This document shows, one piece after another, positions 25,998 through 38,589 of a DNA stretch of 64,000 nucleotides. The DNA comes from Streptomyces sp. NRRL WC-3626. Lineage in GTDB: Bacteria > Actinomycetota > Actinomycetes > Streptomycetales > Streptomycetaceae. Position 1 is the stretch's first letter, and each line of letters begins with the position of its first letter. The translations under genes and the position numbers were made by a program. The notes under the pieces were generated by a model. It saw only the letters and a program-made list of their open reading frames with translations. It was not told the origin of the DNA and did not search any database. The stretch covers positions 62,001 to 126,000 of the forward strand of contig NZ_JOCA01000017.1 in NCBI RefSeq assembly GCF_000718785.1. The letters run 5' to 3'.

Positions 25998-28900
25998 ATG
26001 GAACCGAGCGCTCGTCTCGTACGGCTTTCCCCCACCCGCCTGACCGATGTGCGCCGGCGGACCGGCGACTACTCCGACAGGACGATCACCCGGGCGTGCG
26101 CCCTCGCACTGTCGTACTGGGCGACCGGCCGAGGACCCGACGGCATCCATCTCACCCCCGCCACCCTGTTCGCCGACGTCCTCGGCTGGGTCGACAACGG
26201 CGGCGCCCCGCCGGCCGGCTGGGCGGCCGGCGCCGACGACCGCAGCATCACCGTGCCCGACGGCGTCGTCACGGCCGACGCGCAGCTCGCCCTGGACGAC
26301 CTGGCCGACTTCCCGGACCGTCCCCTCGGCACCATCGCCCCGACCGGCGCGGAGGCCCGGCTCCGCCTCCTGGCCGAGTGGAACGACACCCACGCCGACC
26401 GGGTGCGCCCGACCATCGTGGAACTGTTCCTCGAGCAGGCGGAGTCCAGGCCGGACGCCGTGGCCGTCGTCGACGAGCGGCGCTCACTGACGTACCGCCA
26501 AGTCGCGGCATACTCGGCTCAGCTGGCCCACCACCTCACGGAACGGGGGCTCACCGCCGAACAGGTCGTCGGCATCTCGCTGGGACGCTCGGCCGACATG
26601 GTGATCGGGCTGCTGGGCGTCCTGCGCGCGGGCTGCGCCTTCGTGCCGCTCGATCCGCAGTGGCCCGCCGCACGCCGGGCCGTCGTCATCGAGGACGCCC
26701 AGGTCGTGCTGCAGCTCAACGACTCGGGCGAGCACGACCCGGCCGAACCGGACGCCGTGCCCGTCGGCCTCGGCGACTGGCGTCATGGCTCCCACCCCAC
26801 GGACGGGCCCGGGATCACCGTCCCCGGCGACGCCCTGGCCTACGTGATCTTCACCTCCGGTTCCACCGGGCGGCCCAAGGGCGCGATGATCCGGCACGAG
26901 GCGATCAGCGAGCGCCTGCTGTGGCAGTCCGCCGAGATCCTCGGCTTCGGCCACGACGACGCCTCGCTGTTCAAGGCACCCCTGTCCTTCGACATCTCCA
27001 TCAACGAGATCTTCCTGCCGCTGGTGACGGGCGGCCGGCTCGTGGTGCTGCGGCCCGGCGGCGAACGCGACCCGCACCATCTGCTGAGCGTGATCGCCGA
27101 ACAGCGCGTCACCTTCACCTACCTGGTCTCGTCCATGCTGGACGTACTGCTGGAGATCTCGGGCGACTCGGACCGGCTGGACAGCCTGCGGCACGTGTGG
27201 TGCGGCGGCGAGGTACTGACCCCGGAACTGTACGAACGGTTCCGCACCAGGCTCGACATCCCCATGTACCACGGCTACGGCCCCGCCGAGACCACGATCG
27301 GCGTCTCCCACGTCATCTACCGGGGCGCGGCCGAACGCCTGTCCACGTCGATCGGCAGGGCCAACCCCAACACCCAGCTGTACGTCCTGGACGACGAACT
27401 GCGCCCCGTCCCGGTCGGCGTCGGCGGCGAACTGTACGTCGGCGGCCTCCTCCTGGGACGCGGCTACGCCGGCGCGCCCGGCCTGACGGCGTCACGGTTC
27501 GTGGCGAACCCCTTCGCGGACGACGGGTCCCGGCTGTACCGGACGGGTGACCTCGCTCGGTACACCCCGGACGGGACGCTGGACTTCCTGGGCCGCGCCG
27601 ACAACCAGGTCAAGATCCGCGGCATGCGGCTGGAGATCGAGGACGTCGAGGCCGGCCTGGCGGAGCACCCGGACGTCCGGCACACCTGTGTCGTCGCGAG
27701 GAAGAACACCGCGGGCGGCACCTATCTGGTGGGCTACGTCATCCCGGCCGGCGGCCGCGAGGACCTGCGGCCCGACGAGGTCAGGGCGTGGGCCGCCGAG
27801 CACATGGTCGAGTACATGGTGCCCGCCCACATCGTCGTCCTGGAGGAGTTCCCGCTCACCGCCAACGGCAAGCTCGACCGGGGCGCGCTGCCCGAGCCCA
27901 CCGTCGTGACCGGCGCGATCGTACGGCCCACCACCGACGAAGAGCGCGCGGTGTGCGCCGCCGTCGCGGCCGTGCTGCGGCTCGAGGAGGTCGGCGTCGA
28001 CCAGGACTTCTTCCAGCTCGGCGGCGACAGCATCCTCGCCATCTCACTCCTCGGCGCCCTGCGTGAGGCGGGGCTCCACGTCACGGCGCGGCAGATCTTC
28101 ACCCACCCCACCGTGGGCGCGCTGGCCGCGGTGGCCGGCCGTGAGGACCTCACCGTCGTGGACCACCGCGACATCGCGACCGGGCCCGTGGTGGGCGCGC
28201 CCATCGTGCAGTGGCTCGGCGAGACCACGGACGCGATCGACGGGTTCGTCCAGTCGGTCGTGCTCAACACCCCGCCGGAGCTGACCGCCGACGCCCTGGA
28301 CCCGATCCTCACCGCCGTGGTCCGGCACCACGCCATGCTGCGGGCCCGGCTGGTGCGCGGCGACCGCTGGAGCTTCGACATCCCGGACGCGGACGCGGCC
28401 GTCGCGCCATGGCAGGAGAGCGACCGCCCTCTCGACGAGTGCGTCACCCTCGCCACCGAGGGGCTGGACCCGGACGGCGGTGTGATGCTGCGTGCCGTCT
28501 GGCGTCGCGCGGCTCGACAACTGGTCCTGGTCGCCCACCATGTGGTGATCGACGGCGTGTCCTGGCGGGTCCTGATGGACGATCTGGCCACCGCCTGGCG
28601 GCAGTCGGCCTCCGGCGCGCCGATCGAACTGCCCCCGGTGGGTACGTCGTTCCGCCGCTGGACCCAACTCCTCGAGCGCGCCGCCTTCGACGCGGACAGC
28701 ACCTACTACTGGCGTCCGCTGCCCGCGGAGGACCAGCCGGTGGGCAGGCGGCCACTGACCGCCACCGACACCGTCGCGACGGAACGCCTGTGGACCGTGT
28801 CGGTCGGTCCCGAGGTCACGGCCGAGCTGCTGGGCGGGACGCCCGCGAAGTTCCACGCCGGCGTCAACGACGTCCTGCTCACCGCACTCGCCGTCGCCCT

Positions 28901-31900
28901 CGCCCGCCGGCGCCGCGACCTCGGACAGGACCAGACGTTCGCGCACATCGAGCTCGAGGGCCACGGCCGCGAGCCACGGTTCGTCGCCGGTTCGGCCGGC
29001 TTCGAGCCCGAACTGTCCCGCACCGTCGGCTGGTTCACCACCCTCGCCCCGGTGGTCGTGGACCCCGGCGCGGCAACGGACTTCACCGCGCCCGCGTATC
29101 TGACCGCCGCACTCAAGAGGGTAAAGGAAGACCTCGCCCGGGTGCCGGACAACGGCGTCTCCTACGGAGCCCTGCGCCATCTGACCGGTACCGCCTTCGA
29201 CGCGCCCGCCCCGCAGGTGCTCTTCAACTACCTGGGCCGCTTCGACGCCGGCTCCGCCGAGGACTGGCAACTCGCGCACACGACCGGCCAACTGGGGGAG
29301 CGGCGCGACCCGAGGATGCGGCTGCCGCGTCCCCTGGAGTTCAACGCGATCGCCGAACCCGCCGCCGGCGGCGCCTACGAACTGGTCACCACCATCTCCT
29401 GGCCCGACGGCATGTTCACCGACGAGGACATCGCCGCCCTCGCCGACCACTTCCGGACGGCCCTGACCGGGCTGGCCGCCCTCGAGCGGGGCGGCCACTC
29501 GCCCAGCGACTTCGCCATGGTGCCCCTCACCCAGGCCGACGTCGACGCCCTGGACGGGCCGGGGCTGCGGGACATCCTGCCGCTGACCCCGCTCCAGGAG
29601 GGCCTCTACTTCCACTCGGTCTTCGACGAGGACTCGGCGGGCGCCTATGTCGAGCAGCAACTGCTCACGCTGCACGGCGAGGTGGACGCCAACCGGCTCG
29701 CGGCGGCCGCCACCCGGCTGCTCACGCTCTACCCGAACCTGGCGGCACGGTTCGTGGCCCTCGCCGACGGCCGCGTGGTCTCCGTCCTGGAGAGCGGCGC
29801 CGAGGCCCCGTTCACCGTCCTGGACCGACCCGGCATCACCGACGACGAGATACGCGACCACGCCGAGCGGGACCGCCGCACCGGGTTCGACCTGGCCGCC
29901 GGGCCCCTGATGCGCTACACGCTCGTCCGCGGCGGCCCCGGCCGCGACGTCCTGGTGCAGACGGTGCACCACATCATCGCCGACGGCTGGTCCGTGCCGC
30001 CGATGCTGCGCGCCCTGCTCGCCGAGTACCACGCGCCGGGCACCAGGTACCCGCTCGGCGGCTTCCCCGACCATGTACGCCGGCTCGCCGGACGCGACGC
30101 CGACGAGAGCGACCGCGTCTGGAGCGACCAACTCGCCGGCCTGCCCGGCCCGTCGCTGATCGCCGAGGGGCACACCCCCTCCGACCGGTTCGCCGACATC
30201 GCCGTACACCCGGAGACCGACATCGACGCGGCGGCCCGGTCGGCCGGCGTGCCGCTCAGTGTGGCGGTGCACAGCGCCTGGGCGGTGACCCTGGGCGGCC
30301 TCCTGCACGGCGGTGACGTGGTGTTCGGCTCCACCGTCTCCGGACGGGACGCGGACGTGCCCGGCATCCAGGACATGGTGGGCCTGTTCATCAACACCAT
30401 CCCGGTACGCGCCCGTTGGACCAAAACCACCACGGCACGCGAACTGCTCGCCTCGGTACGGGAACACCAGAGCGCGGTGCTTTCGCACCAGCATGTCTCC
30501 CTGGCGCGGATCGGCCGACTGGCCGGCGCCGGCTCCCTCTTCGACACCCTGGTGGTGTTCGACGTGGAGACCGATGTGGCGGCACTGCGCCGGCCCGACG
30601 ACACGCTCGTCATCGGCGGCATCCTCAACGAGGGCGCCCCGCACTACCCGTTGACCCTGGTCGTCGAACGCACCCCCGACGGACGTCCCCGCTTCAACCT
30701 CATCCACGACGGCGAGGTGCTGGGCGAGACCCGCGCCCGGGAGATCCTGCGGGCCTTCACCTCGACACTGACCGGCCTGCTCACCCGGCCGGACGCCCTG
30801 ATCGACGACCTCACGGCGGAGGACTCCCGGCTTCCCGAGCGCATCACCCCCACCACGCTGGGCGAGCTGTTCGACACCGCCGCGCACCGCGACCCGACCG
30901 CCACCGCCGTCACCCAGTGCGGCCTCGACGGCGGCACCCGGTCCCTGACATACGGCGAACTGGCTTCGGCCAAGGACGAGTTGGCGGCAGCGCTGCGGGC
31001 GGCCGGGGTCGGGCCGGGCAAGCGGGTCGCCGTCGCCGTCCCGCGCTCCGTCGAGCAGGTCACCGCCCTCGTCGCGATCGTCGGGGCCGGCGGCGCATAT
31101 GTGCCGCTGGACCCGGCCTACCCGGACGAGCGGCTGGAGTACATCCTCGCCGACGCCGCCCCGCAGGCGGTCCTGGTGGAGCGCGAGCAACGGGACCGCT
31201 TCGCACGGCTGCTGGACAGGGCGGGCGTACCGGCCCGGGTACTCGTGCGAGGGGACGAGGCGCAGCCGGTAGCCGCCGGTACCGTGGCGACGCCGAGCTG
31301 GCACGACCCCGCCTACGTCATCTACACCTCCGGATCGACCGGCCGGCCCAAGGGCGTCGTCGTCCCGCACTCCAGTGTGGTGACGCTGCTCGCCCGCACC
31401 CGGCCCGCCATGGGATTCGGCCCGGACGACGTATGGGTCCAGTTCCACTCCTTCTCCTTCGACTTCGCCGTCTGGGAGCTGTGGGGCGCGCTGGCCCACG
31501 GCGGAGAGCTGCTCCTCCCGGAGTACGGGCTGACCCGCTCCCCGGTCGACTTCCACCGGCTGGTACGCGAGCGCGGAGTGACCGTGCTCAACCAGACCCC
31601 CTCGGCGTTCTACCAGTTCATCGAGGCGGACCGGCACGCCGGTACACCCCTGCCCGCCCTGCGCCGCGTCATCTTCGGCGGCGAGGCACTGGACCTCGGA
31701 CGGCTGCGCGGCTGGGTCGAACGGCACGGCACCACGTCGCCCGAACTGGTCAACATGTACGGCATCACCGAAACCACCGTCCACGTCACCCACCGGGTGC
31801 TGACCGACGGCGACTTCGGCTCCGGCGACGACGTCAGCCCGATCGGCGGCCCGATCCCCGGCCTGGTCACCCATCTGCTCGACGACCGCCTCCACCCGGT

Positions 31901-34900
31901 GCCGCCGGGCCGGGTGGGCGCCATCTACGTCGCCGGCGACCAGGTGGCGCTCGGCTACCTGGGCAGGCCGGGGCTGACGGCCGGCCGGTTCGTGGCGAAC
32001 CCGTTCACCGGGGACGGCTCCCGCATGTACCACACGGGCGACCTCGCCCGCCGCACCCTCGACGGCGAGCTGGAGTTCGTCGGCCGCGCCGACGACCAGG
32101 TGCAGCTCAAGGGCTTCCGCATCGAGTTGGCCGAGGTGGAGGCCGCGATCAGGGAACTCGACGGGGTCGTCGACGTGGCCGTCACCGTGGCGGACGGCGG
32201 CGACCACCTGGTCGCACACCTCGTGGGCCGGGTGCCCGGAGACCTCATCGAGCGGCTCTCCGCGAAACTGCCCGCGCACATGGTGCCCGGCAGGGTGCTC
32301 TCGGTCGACGCGCTGCCGCTCACGGTCAACGGCAAACTGGACCGCAAGGCGCTGGCCGAACGCGCCACGCGGGACGACACCCCGCTGCCCCGCACCGCCG
32401 GCTCGGCACTCGGCGCACTGGTCGACATCTTCGCCGGTACCCTGCCCGGATCCGACGTGGACGGTGACACCGACTTCTTCAGGGCCGGGGGCGACAGCAT
32501 CCTCGCCATCACCGTGGTCAACCGGGCCAGGGCACTGGGCCTGACGATCGCCCCCCGGGACGTGTTCCTGCACCGGACCCCGCGAGCACTCGCCGGCCAC
32601 CTGGCGACGACCGCGCCCACGCCCGCCGCGACGCCCTCGCCCGCCCACCCGGCCGACGGTCCGGTCCTACCCACGCCGATCATCCTGCGCCGGCGTGAAC
32701 TGGGAGGATCACTGGCCGGGTTCGCCCAGGCCAGGGCGCTGACGGCCCCCCAGGGCACCGGGTTCGCCGACGCCGTACGCGCCGCGAACGCCGTAGTGGC
32801 CACGCACCCCGCGCTGCGGCTGAGGCTGCGCACCGAGCACGGGGTGTGGGCCCTGAGCACCGAACCGGTCCGTGAGGTCACCGTCGTGGCGACGGACACG
32901 ACCGACGCGACCACGGCGGCGAACCGGGCCGCCGGACGGCTCGACCCGGAGTCCGGGAACGTGGTCGCGTTCACCTGGCTGGAGGCCTCCCGGACACTGG
33001 TCGTCACCGTCCACCACCTCGCCGTCGACGCGGTGTCCTGGCTGATCCTCCTCGACGACCTCACCACCGCGATGCGCGGCGCCCCCCTGCCCCCGCCGAC
33101 CACCTCCTACGCCGAATACGCCGAGGCGCTGACCCTCCGCACCGCCCGCGCCGTCGACGACCTCGGCCACTGGCTCACCACACTCCGGGCGCCCGCACTC
33201 CTGCCCGCCGTCGAACGAGCGAGGGAGATCGAGGCCGTCCTTCCGCCCGAAGCGACCGGACACCTGACCCGCACCGCGCCCGCCGCACTGGGCGTCGGGC
33301 TCACCGAGCTGCTGTGCGGCGCTCTGCGCACCGCGCTCACCCGCGTCCAGGCGACACCCACGGATCTCGCGATCGAACTGGAGCGGCACGGCCGGGTCCC
33401 CGCCCTCGACCACCACGACTACACCCGCACCGTCGGCTGGTTCACCGCCATCGCACCCGTGCGGCTCACCGCCCACACCGACCCCGTCGCGGCGGCGCGC
33501 GAGGTCGCGGAACGCCTGCCCGACGAGCGCACCCACGTCGCCTACGGCGTGCTGCGGTACCTCGACCCGCAGACCGCCCCGCTCCTCACCGCCCGCCCGC
33601 AGGTCCTGTTCAACTACCTCGGCAGGGGCAGCGAGTCCCAGGCACTGCACCTCACCGGCGGCGAGGGGAACACGCCGTACGCCGTCGAGGTCAACGCCTG
33701 GCTCGACGACACCACCGGCAGCCTGCGCGCCGTCTTCACCCTCGCCGACGGCATCCCCGACGAGATCACCGCACACTGGCTGAGCGCGCTGCAAGCCGTC
33801 GCGCACACCTCCGCGACGGCCGAGCGCACCGCACCGGTGACCCCGCTCCAGCGCGGCCTGTACTTCCAGGCCCAGCTGGCGGGGACCGCCGGACACTACG
33901 TGGCACAGAACTGGTTCACCTTCGACCGGCAACTGGACACCGGCGCGCTCGCCGAGGCCATGACGCATGTGATGTCCCGGCACCCGGCCGTGGGCGCCGG
34001 CTTCACCACCGACGACGACGGCAACCCGGTCCAGGTCCTCGCCGGGGGCCGGCGCGTCGACGTCCACACCGTCGAACTGGCCACCGACGCGGACATCGAG
34101 GCACTGCGTGCCCGGGACCGCGACACCGGATTCGACACCGGCGCACCGCCCCTCGTCCGGCTCACCGTGGTACGCCGGCCCGACGGTCGCGACGGACTGC
34201 TGCTCAGCTACCACCTGCTGCTCTGGGACGGCTGGTCACGCGAGATCGTCCTGCGCGACCTGTTCGACGCCTACCGGTCGCTCCTCGCCGGTGAACCGCT
34301 CGACCCGGCCCCGGCCACACCCGGCTTCGAGGAGTACGCCCGTGCCCTCGACGCCAGGGACACCGCCGTGTCGGAACGCTTCTGGGCGGAACACCTGGCC
34401 GGACTCACCGGCCCGACCCTGCTCGCCGGACCGGCACCCTCCCTCACGGACGAACTGCCGCGCGCACTCGTCCACACCCTGTCCGCCGAACGGTCCGACC
34501 TGCTCCGGGACGCCGCACGAGCGCACGGCGTCACCCTGAACTCCGTCCTGACCGGGGCGTTCGGCCTCTTCCTGGGCTCCCGCACCGGCCGCAGCGACGC
34601 CGTCTTCGGTGTGACCGTCTCCGGCCGCGAGGGCGAAGGGCTCTCCGGCATCGTGGGCGTGCTCCTCAACACCGTGCCCCAGTGGACACGGCCCCGCCCC
34701 GGCCACACCGTCCGCGAGTACCTCACCGCCGTGCAGGAGGCCCGCGTCGCCGCGATGGAACACGAGCACCTCGGCCTCGGCGAGATCCAGCGGGCCGGCG
34801 GCCACGACACGCTGTTCGACAACCTCTTCGTCCTCCAGAACTTCCTGGACATGGAGGCGTTCGCCGAGATGAACGCCCGCCACGGCATCACCTCGGTGAA

Positions 34901-36896
34901 GGCCGACGACTCCACCCACTACCCCTTCACCTGGGTCGTCACCCCCGGCGACCGGCTCACCGTCAAGCTCGAGTACCGCGACGACGACACCGGGAACGCC
35001 CGACGGCTGCTCGACGACTACCTGCGCGTCCTCGACGACCTGGCCCGCTCCACCGGACCGGTGGGCGCCCTGCCGGGCCCGGCACCCCGGCCCGGGCCCA
35101 CGCGGCGCACGGACGTCGGCACGGACACCGTCGTCGACCGCTTCGACCTCGCCGCCGACCGTGACCCGGAACGCGTCGCGCTCGTCGCCCACGGCTCCAC
35201 CATGACCTTCGCCCGGCTGCGGGACCGCAGCCGCGCGGTGGCGGGGGTGCTCGCCGCGCGGGGCATCGGCCCCGAGACGACGGTCGGCCTGGCGATACCC
35301 CGCTCCCTCGACTCCATCGTGGCGCTGTTCGCCGTACTGCGCACCGGCGCCGCGTACGTGCCGCTGGAGCTGGACCACCCCGACGAGCGGATCGCCGCGA
35401 TCGTCGCGGACGCCCGCCCCGACGCCGTCCTCACCGTGAGCACCGTGACCCCCAGGCTGGCCGGACTCACCGGCGAGCTGATCGAACTGGACCGCCCGCT
35501 GCCCGGGGGGGAGCCGTACCGCACCTTCGCGCCCGACGACCCGCACCGGCTGCGGCACCCCGCGTACACGATCTACACCTCCGGCTCCACCGGAAAGCCC
35601 AAGGGTGTGGTGACCGAGTACGCCGGGCTCACCAACATGCTGATCAACCACCGACGCCGCATCTTCGAACCGGTGCTGGCGGACCACGGCCACCGAGTCT
35701 TCCGGATCGCGCACACCGTCTCCTTCGCGTTCGACATGTCGTGGGAGGAACTCCTCTGGCTGGCCGACGGGCACGAAGTGCACATCTGCGACGAGGAGTT
35801 GCGCCGTGACGCGCCCCGGCTGGCCGAGTACTGCCGGGAGCACGCCATCGACGTCGTCAACGTGACCCCCACCTACGCCCAGCAGTTGGTCGCCGAGGGT
35901 CTGCTCGACAACCCGGAACGGCGCCCGGCACTGGTGCTGCTGGGCGGCGAGGCCGTCACGCCCAGCCTGTGGCAGCGGCTGGCCTCGACCGGGGGGACGG
36001 CCGGCTACAACCTGTACGGGCCCACCGAATACACCATCAACACCCTCGGTGTCGGCACCTTCGAATGCCAGGACCCGGTGGTGGGCGTCGCCATCGACAA
36101 CACCGACGTCTACGTACTGGACCCGTGGCTGCGGCCCCTGCCGGACGGAGTCCCCGGCGAGCTCTACGTGTCCGGCATCGGCATCGCCCGCGGCTATCTC
36201 GGGCAGCCCGCCCAGACCGCGCACCGGTTCGTCGCCTGCCCGTTCGGCGCGCCCGGCGAGCGCATGTACCGCACCGGCGACCTCGTCGTCCGGCGGCCGG
36301 ACGGCAATCTGATGTACCTGGGCCGCACCGACCAGCAGGTCAAGATCCGCGGCCACCGGGTCGAACCGGGCGAGGTCGAGGCCGCGTTCGAGGCACACCC
36401 GGCGGTGCGGTTCGCCGCCGCGGTCGCCCAGCCCGACCCGCGGGTCGACGGCGCCCACCGGCTCGCCGCCTACCTCGTCCTCGACGGCTCCGACCTCGCG
36501 TCGGTCGCCGCCGACGTCGGCGCCGCCCTGCCCGACTTCATGCGCCCCACCCACTACGCCCAGGTCGACGCCATCCCGCTCACGGTGAACGGGAAGGCCG
36601 ACACGAAGGCACTGCCGGAGGCCAAACCCCTCGGCGCCCTGACCACGGCCGGCGAACGCCGGCCCGGGACCGACACCGAGATCACGGTGTGCGAGTTCTT
36701 CGCCGAGGCGCTGGACCTGGACGACGACGAGGTCAGCGCGGTCAGCGACTTCGTGTCCCTCGGCGGTCACTCCATGCTCGCGGTGCGGCTGATCGGCCTG
36801 CTCCGCCGGGAGTACGGTCCTGTCGTCACCATCCGTGATCTGCTCACCCTGCGCACACCGGAAGCGATTGCCCGCCACCTCGATGACCACAACTGA
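25998..36896 (+). CDS. cchH: CchH: coelichelin non-ribosomal peptide synthetase (three modules)
   Basis: 3632 aa. Order read from motifs: N-terminal linker (1-125), A1 (130-635), T1 (Ser678), E1 (H847-H848, [10 protein letters not shown]), C2 (H1324-H1325, H-H-I-I-A-D-G), A2 (about 1625-2095), T2 (Ser2167), E2 (H2339-H2340), C3 (about 2610-3030), A3 (about 3040-3530), T3 (Ser3592). Specificity codes are D-I-N-Y-W-G-G-I-G-K, D-F-W-N-I-G-M-V-H-K and D-M-E-N-L-G-L-I-N-K, those I recall for coelichelin: formyl-hydroxyornithine, threonine and hydroxyornithine. The two E domains predict D residues at positions 1 and 2. There is no thioesterase; release probably needs CchJ. Three modules make a tetrapeptide, so one is used twice. 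In C3 the catalytic second His is Leu2740 (H-L-L-L-W-D-G). The end overlaps cchI by 14 bp. Confidence 0.97.
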   Translation: MEPSARLVRLSPTRLTDVRRRTGDYSDRTITRACALALSYWATGRGPDGIHLTPATLFADVLGWVDNGGAPPAGWAAGADDRSITVPDGVVTADAQLALDDLADFPDRPLGTIAPTGAEARLRLLAEWNDTHADRVRPTIVELFLEQAESRPDAVAVVDERRSLTYRQVAAYSAQLAHHLTERGLTAEQVVGISLGRSADMVIGLLGVLRAGCAFVPLDPQWPAARRAVVIEDAQVVLQLNDSGEHDPAEPDAVPVGLGDWRHGSHPTDGPGITVPGDALAYVIFTSGSTGRPKGAMIRHEAISERLLWQSAEILGFGHDDASLFKAPLSFDISINEIFLPLVTGGRLVVLRPGGERDPHHLLSVIAEQRVTFTYLVSSMLDVLLEISGDSDRLDSLRHVWCGGEVLTPELYERFRTRLDIPMYHGYGPAETTIGVSHVIYRGAAERLSTSIGRANPNTQLYVLDDELRPVPVGVGGELYVGGLLLGRGYAGAPGLTASRFVANPFADDGSRLYRTGDLARYTPDGTLDFLGRADNQVKIRGMRLEIEDVEAGLAEHPDVRHTCVVARKNTAGGTYLVGYVIPAGGREDLRPDEVRAWAAEHMVEYMVPAHIVVLEEFPLTANGKLDRGALPEPTVVTGAIVRPTTDEERAVCAAVAAVLRLEEVGVDQDFFQLGGDSILAISLLGALREAGLHVTARQIFTHPTVGALAAVAGREDLTVVDHRDIATGPVVGAPIVQWLGETTDAIDGFVQSVVLNTPPELTADALDPILTAVVRHHAMLRARLVRGDRWSFDIPDADAAVAPWQESDRPLDECVTLATEGLDPDGGVMLRAVWRRAARQLVLVAHHVVIDGVSWRVLMDDLATAWRQSASGAPIELPPVGTSFRRWTQLLERAAFDADSTYYWRPLPAEDQPVGRRPLTATDTVATERLWTVSVGPEVTAELLGGTPAKFHAGVNDVLLTALAVALARRRRDLGQDQTFAHIELEGHGREPRFVAGSAGFEPELSRTVGWFTTLAPVVVDPGAATDFTAPAYLTAALKRVKEDLARVPDNGVSYGALRHLTGTAFDAPAPQVLFNYLGRFDAGSAEDWQLAHTTGQLGERRDPRMRLPRPLEFNAIAEPAAGGAYELVTTISWPDGMFTDEDIAALADHFRTALTGLAALERGGHSPSDFAMVPLTQADVDALDGPGLRDILPLTPLQEGLYFHSVFDEDSAGAYVEQQLLTLHGEVDANRLAAAATRLLTLYPNLAARFVALADGRVVSVLESGAEAPFTVLDRPGITDDEIRDHAERDRRTGFDLAAGPLMRYTLVRGGPGRDVLVQTVHHIIADGWSVPPMLRALLAEYHAPGTRYPLGGFPDHVRRLAGRDADESDRVWSDQLAGLPGPSLIAEGHTPSDRFADIAVHPETDIDAAARSAGVPLSVAVHSAWAVTLGGLLHGGDVVFGSTVSGRDADVPGIQDMVGLFINTIPVRARWTKTTTARELLASVREHQSAVLSHQHVSLARIGRLAGAGSLFDTLVVFDVETDVAALRRPDDTLVIGGILNEGAPHYPLTLVVERTPDGRPRFNLIHDGEVLGETRAREILRAFTSTLTGLLTRPDALIDDLTAEDSRLPERITPTTLGELFDTAAHRDPTATAVTQCGLDGGTRSLTYGELASAKDELAAALRAAGVGPGKRVAVAVPRSVEQVTALVAIVGAGGAYVPLDPAYPDERLEYILADAAPQAVLVEREQRDRFARLLDRAGVPARVLVRGDEAQPVAAGTVATPSWHDPAYVIYTSGSTGRPKGVVVPHSSVVTLLARTRPAMGFGPDDVWVQFHSFSFDFAVWELWGALAHGGELLLPEYGLTRSPVDFHRLVRERGVTVLNQTPSAFYQFIEADRHAGTPLPALRRVIFGGEALDLGRLRGWVERHGTTSPELVNMYGITETTVHVTHRVLTDGDFGSGDDVSPIGGPIPGLVTHLLDDRLHPVPPGRVGAIYVAGDQVALGYLGRPGLTAGRFVANPFTGDGSRMYHTGDLARRTLDGELEFVGRADDQVQLKGFRIELAEVEAAIRELDGVVDVAVTVADGGDHLVAHLVGRVPGDLIERLSAKLPAHMVPGRVLSVDALPLTVNGKLDRKALAERATRDDTPLPRTAGSALGALVDIFAGTLPGSDVDGDTDFFRAGGDSILAITVVNRARALGLTIAPRDVFLHRTPRALAGHLATTAPTPAATPSPAHPADGPVLPTPIILRRRELGGSLAGFAQARALTAPQGTGFADAVRAANAVVATHPALRLRLRTEHGVWALSTEPVREVTVVATDTTDATTAANRAAGRLDPESGNVVAFTWLEASRTLVVTVHHLAVDAVSWLILLDDLTTAMRGAPLPPPTTSYAEYAEALTLRTARAVDDLGHWLTTLRAPALLPAVERAREIEAVLPPEATGHLTRTAPAALGVGLTELLCGALRTALTRVQATPTDLAIELERHGRVPALDHHDYTRTVGWFTAIAPVRLTAHTDPVAAAREVAERLPDERTHVAYGVLRYLDPQTAPLLTARPQVLFNYLGRGSESQALHLTGGEGNTPYAVEVNAWLDDTTGSLRAVFTLADGIPDEITAHWLSALQAVAHTSATAERTAPVTPLQRGLYFQAQLAGTAGHYVAQNWFTFDRQLDTGALAEAMTHVMSRHPAVGAGFTTDDDGNPVQVLAGGRRVDVHTVELATDADIEALRARDRDTGFDTGAPPLVRLTVVRRPDGRDGLLLSYHLLLWDGWSREIVLRDLFDAYRSLLAGEPLDPAPATPGFEEYARALDARDTAVSERFWAEHLAGLTGPTLLAGPAPSLTDELPRALVHTLSAERSDLLRDAARAHGVTLNSVLTGAFGLFLGSRTGRSDAVFGVTVSGREGEGLSGIVGVLLNTVPQWTRPRPGHTVREYLTAVQEARVAAMEHEHLGLGEIQRAGGHDTLFDNLFVLQNFLDMEAFAEMNARHGITSVKADDSTHYPFTWVVTPGDRLTVKLEYRDDDTGNARRLLDDYLRVLDDLARSTGPVGALPGPAPRPGPTRRTDVGTDTVVDRFDLAADRDPERVALVAHGSTMTFARLRDRSRAVAGVLAARGIGPETTVGLAIPRSLDSIVALFAVLRTGAAYVPLELDHPDERIAAIVADARPDAVLTVSTVTPRLAGLTGELIELDRPLPGGEPYRTFAPDDPHRLRHPAYTIYTSGSTGKPKGVVTEYAGLTNMLINHRRRIFEPVLADHGHRVFRIAHTVSFAFDMSWEELLWLADGHEVHICDEELRRDAPRLAEYCREHAIDVVNVTPTYAQQLVAEGLLDNPERRPALVLLGGEAVTPSLWQRLASTGGTAGYNLYGPTEYTINTLGVGTFECQDPVVGVAIDNTDVYVLDPWLRPLPDGVPGELYVSGIGIARGYLGQPAQTAHRFVACPFGAPGERMYRTGDLVVRRPDGNLMYLGRTDQQVKIRGHRVEPGEVEAAFEAHPAVRFAAAVAQPDPRVDGAHRLAAYLVLDGSDLASVAADVGAALPDFMRPTHYAQVDAIPLTVNGKADTKALPEAKPLGALTTAGERRPGTDTEITVCEFFAEALDLDDDEVSAVSDFVSLGGHSMLAVRLIGLLRREYGPVVTIRDLLTLRTPEAIARHLDDHN

Positions 36897-38583
36897 CCCG
36901 CAGCGGCCCTTCACCGGGTCCCACATCCTGCGCACCGCACTCCGCCGCAACACCGGCGCGATGGCCGGCGGCACCGTCCTCATGGGCCTGTACCAGGCCG
37001 GTGAGACGGCGTTCCCCATCGCGCTCGGCCTGATCGTCGAACACGCGCTGCGGGACCGCGGTCCCGCAGCCCTCGGCTGGTCCGTCCTCGCCCTCGCGGT
37101 GATCATCACGACCGTGTCGCTGTCCTGGCGGTTCGGGATGCGCGTCCTGCAGAAGGCCAACACGACGGAGGCGCACCGCTGGCGGGTGAAGGTCGCCGCC
37201 CGCGGACTCCAGCCGGTGGCGCGGGACGTCGACCTCAAGTCCGGCGAGGTCCTGACCATCGCCACCGAGGACGCCGACCAGACCGCCGACATCATCGAGG
37301 TGGTGCCCCTGCTGATCAGCTCACTGGTCGCGGTCGTGGTCGCGGCCGTCGCCCTGGGGCTGGCCGATCTCCGGCTCGGCCTGCTGGTGATCGTGGGCAC
37401 CGCCGCGATCCTGTCGGTCCTCAGTGTGCTGTCCCGGCGGATCGGCAGCAGCACCAAGGAGCAGCAGGCCCGGGTGGCCCGCGCGGGCGCCAAGGTCGCC
37501 GACCTGATCATCGGCCTGCGCCCGCTGCACGGATTCGGCGGCAACCACGAGGCGTTCCGCGCCTACCGGAAGGTCAGCACTCAGGCGCGGCTCCAGGCGA
37601 TCACCGTCGCCAAGGTGAACGGCGCGTACGCCGGCACCGCGCAGGCCCTTAACGCGGTCCTCGCCGGCGCGGTCACCCTGCTGGCCGGCTGGCTGGCCTT
37701 CGACGGCCGGATCGGCATCGGTGAACTCGTGATGGCCGTCGGGCTGGCGCAGTTCATCATGGAACCGCTGAAACTGTTCTCGGAGATGCCCAAGTACGTG
37801 ATGATCGCGCGCGCGTCGGCGGAGCGGATGGCCCTGGTGCTCGCCGCGCCGCCGGTGACCACCCCGGGGACGGAACTCCCGTCCCCGGGAGGGGACATCG
37901 AGGTCGACGGCGTGCAGTACGGTGCCCTGCGCAGGCTGAAGTTCCGGGTGTCGGCGGGTGAGTTCGTGGCGATCGCCTGTTACCGGCCCCGGGCGGCCGC
38001 CGACCTCGCGTCGGTCCTCGCGGTGAACGTCCCGCCGGACGCGTACGAGGGTGCGGTGCGGCTCGGCGGACGGGAGCTCGGGGAGCTGTCGGTCGAGGCC
38101 GTCCGCGCACAGCTGCTGGTGAACCCGTACGACGGCGAGATCTTCGCCGGCACGCTCCGCACCAACATCGACCCCTCGGGCACCGGCAAGCGGATCGCCG
38201 AGGCCGTGGAGGCGTCCATGCTGACCGACGTCGTCGCCCTCCACCGCGAAGGACTCGAGCACGGCGTCCGCGACCGCGGCGCGAACCTCTCCGGGGGGCA
38301 GCGCCAACGGCTCTCCCTGGCCAGGGCGTTGGCAGCCGACACCGATGTCCTCGTGCTCCAGGATCCGACGACGGCCGTCGACGCGGTCACCGAACAGCTC
38401 ATCGCACGCAACATCGCCCGGCTGCGCAGGGGCCGCACCACCGTCGTGATCACCAGCAGCCCTGCCCTGCTGGACGCCGCCGACAGGGTCCTGGTCCTGG
38501 ACGACGGCGTCATCACGGCCGAGGACACCCACCGCAACCTCCTCGCCGCCGACGAGGACTACCGCAGGGCGGTGGCCCGGTGA
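36883..38583 (+). CDS. cchI: CchI: ABC exporter half-transporter with degenerate Walker A but intact signature
   Basis: 566 aa. ATG 36883 was chosen because it overlaps the cchH end by 14 bp; an upstream in-frame start would lie deeper in cchH. Six membrane helices (about 20-300) precede an ATPase domain. The Walker A position reads C-Y-R-P-R-A-A-A-D (366-374) with no G-K-S/T. The Walker B region reads V-L-Q-D-P, so the Asp-Glu pair is Gln493-Asp494. The signature L-S-G-G-Q-R-Q-R (469-476) is intact. The pattern is complementary to CchG, so the two probably pair as a heterodimeric siderophore exporter with a single working ATP site. Confidence 0.92.
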   Translation: MTTTDPQRPFTGSHILRTALRRNTGAMAGGTVLMGLYQAGETAFPIALGLIVEHALRDRGPAALGWSVLALAVIITTVSLSWRFGMRVLQKANTTEAHRWRVKVAARGLQPVARDVDLKSGEVLTIATEDADQTADIIEVVPLLISSLVAVVVAAVALGLADLRLGLLVIVGTAAILSVLSVLSRRIGSSTKEQQARVARAGAKVADLIIGLRPLHGFGGNHEAFRAYRKVSTQARLQAITVAKVNGAYAGTAQALNAVLAGAVTLLAGWLAFDGRIGIGELVMAVGLAQFIMEPLKLFSEMPKYVMIARASAERMALVLAAPPVTTPGTELPSPGGDIEVDGVQYGALRRLKFRVSAGEFVAIACYRPRAAADLASVLAVNVPPDAYEGAVRLGGRELGELSVEAVRAQLLVNPYDGEIFAGTLRTNIDPSGTGKRIAEAVEASMLTDVVALHREGLEHGVRDRGANLSGGQRQRLSLARALAADTDVLVLQDPTTAVDAVTEQLIARNIARLRRGRTTVVITSSPALLDAADRVLVLDDGVITAEDTHRNLLAADEDYRRAVAR

Positions 38584-38589
38584 CAGGCC

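Noticed and set aside
28044..32648. A 1534-codon open frame on the minus strand opposite the NRPS gene
   Set aside because: It is a shadow caused by high GC: its Gly/Val/Arg/Gln-rich product has no domain, while the + strand frame shows a full set of NRPS motifs.
34236..37544. A 1102-codon minus-strand frame across the end of cchH and the start of cchI
   Set aside because: It crosses two well-supported genes on the other strand and shows only shadow composition.
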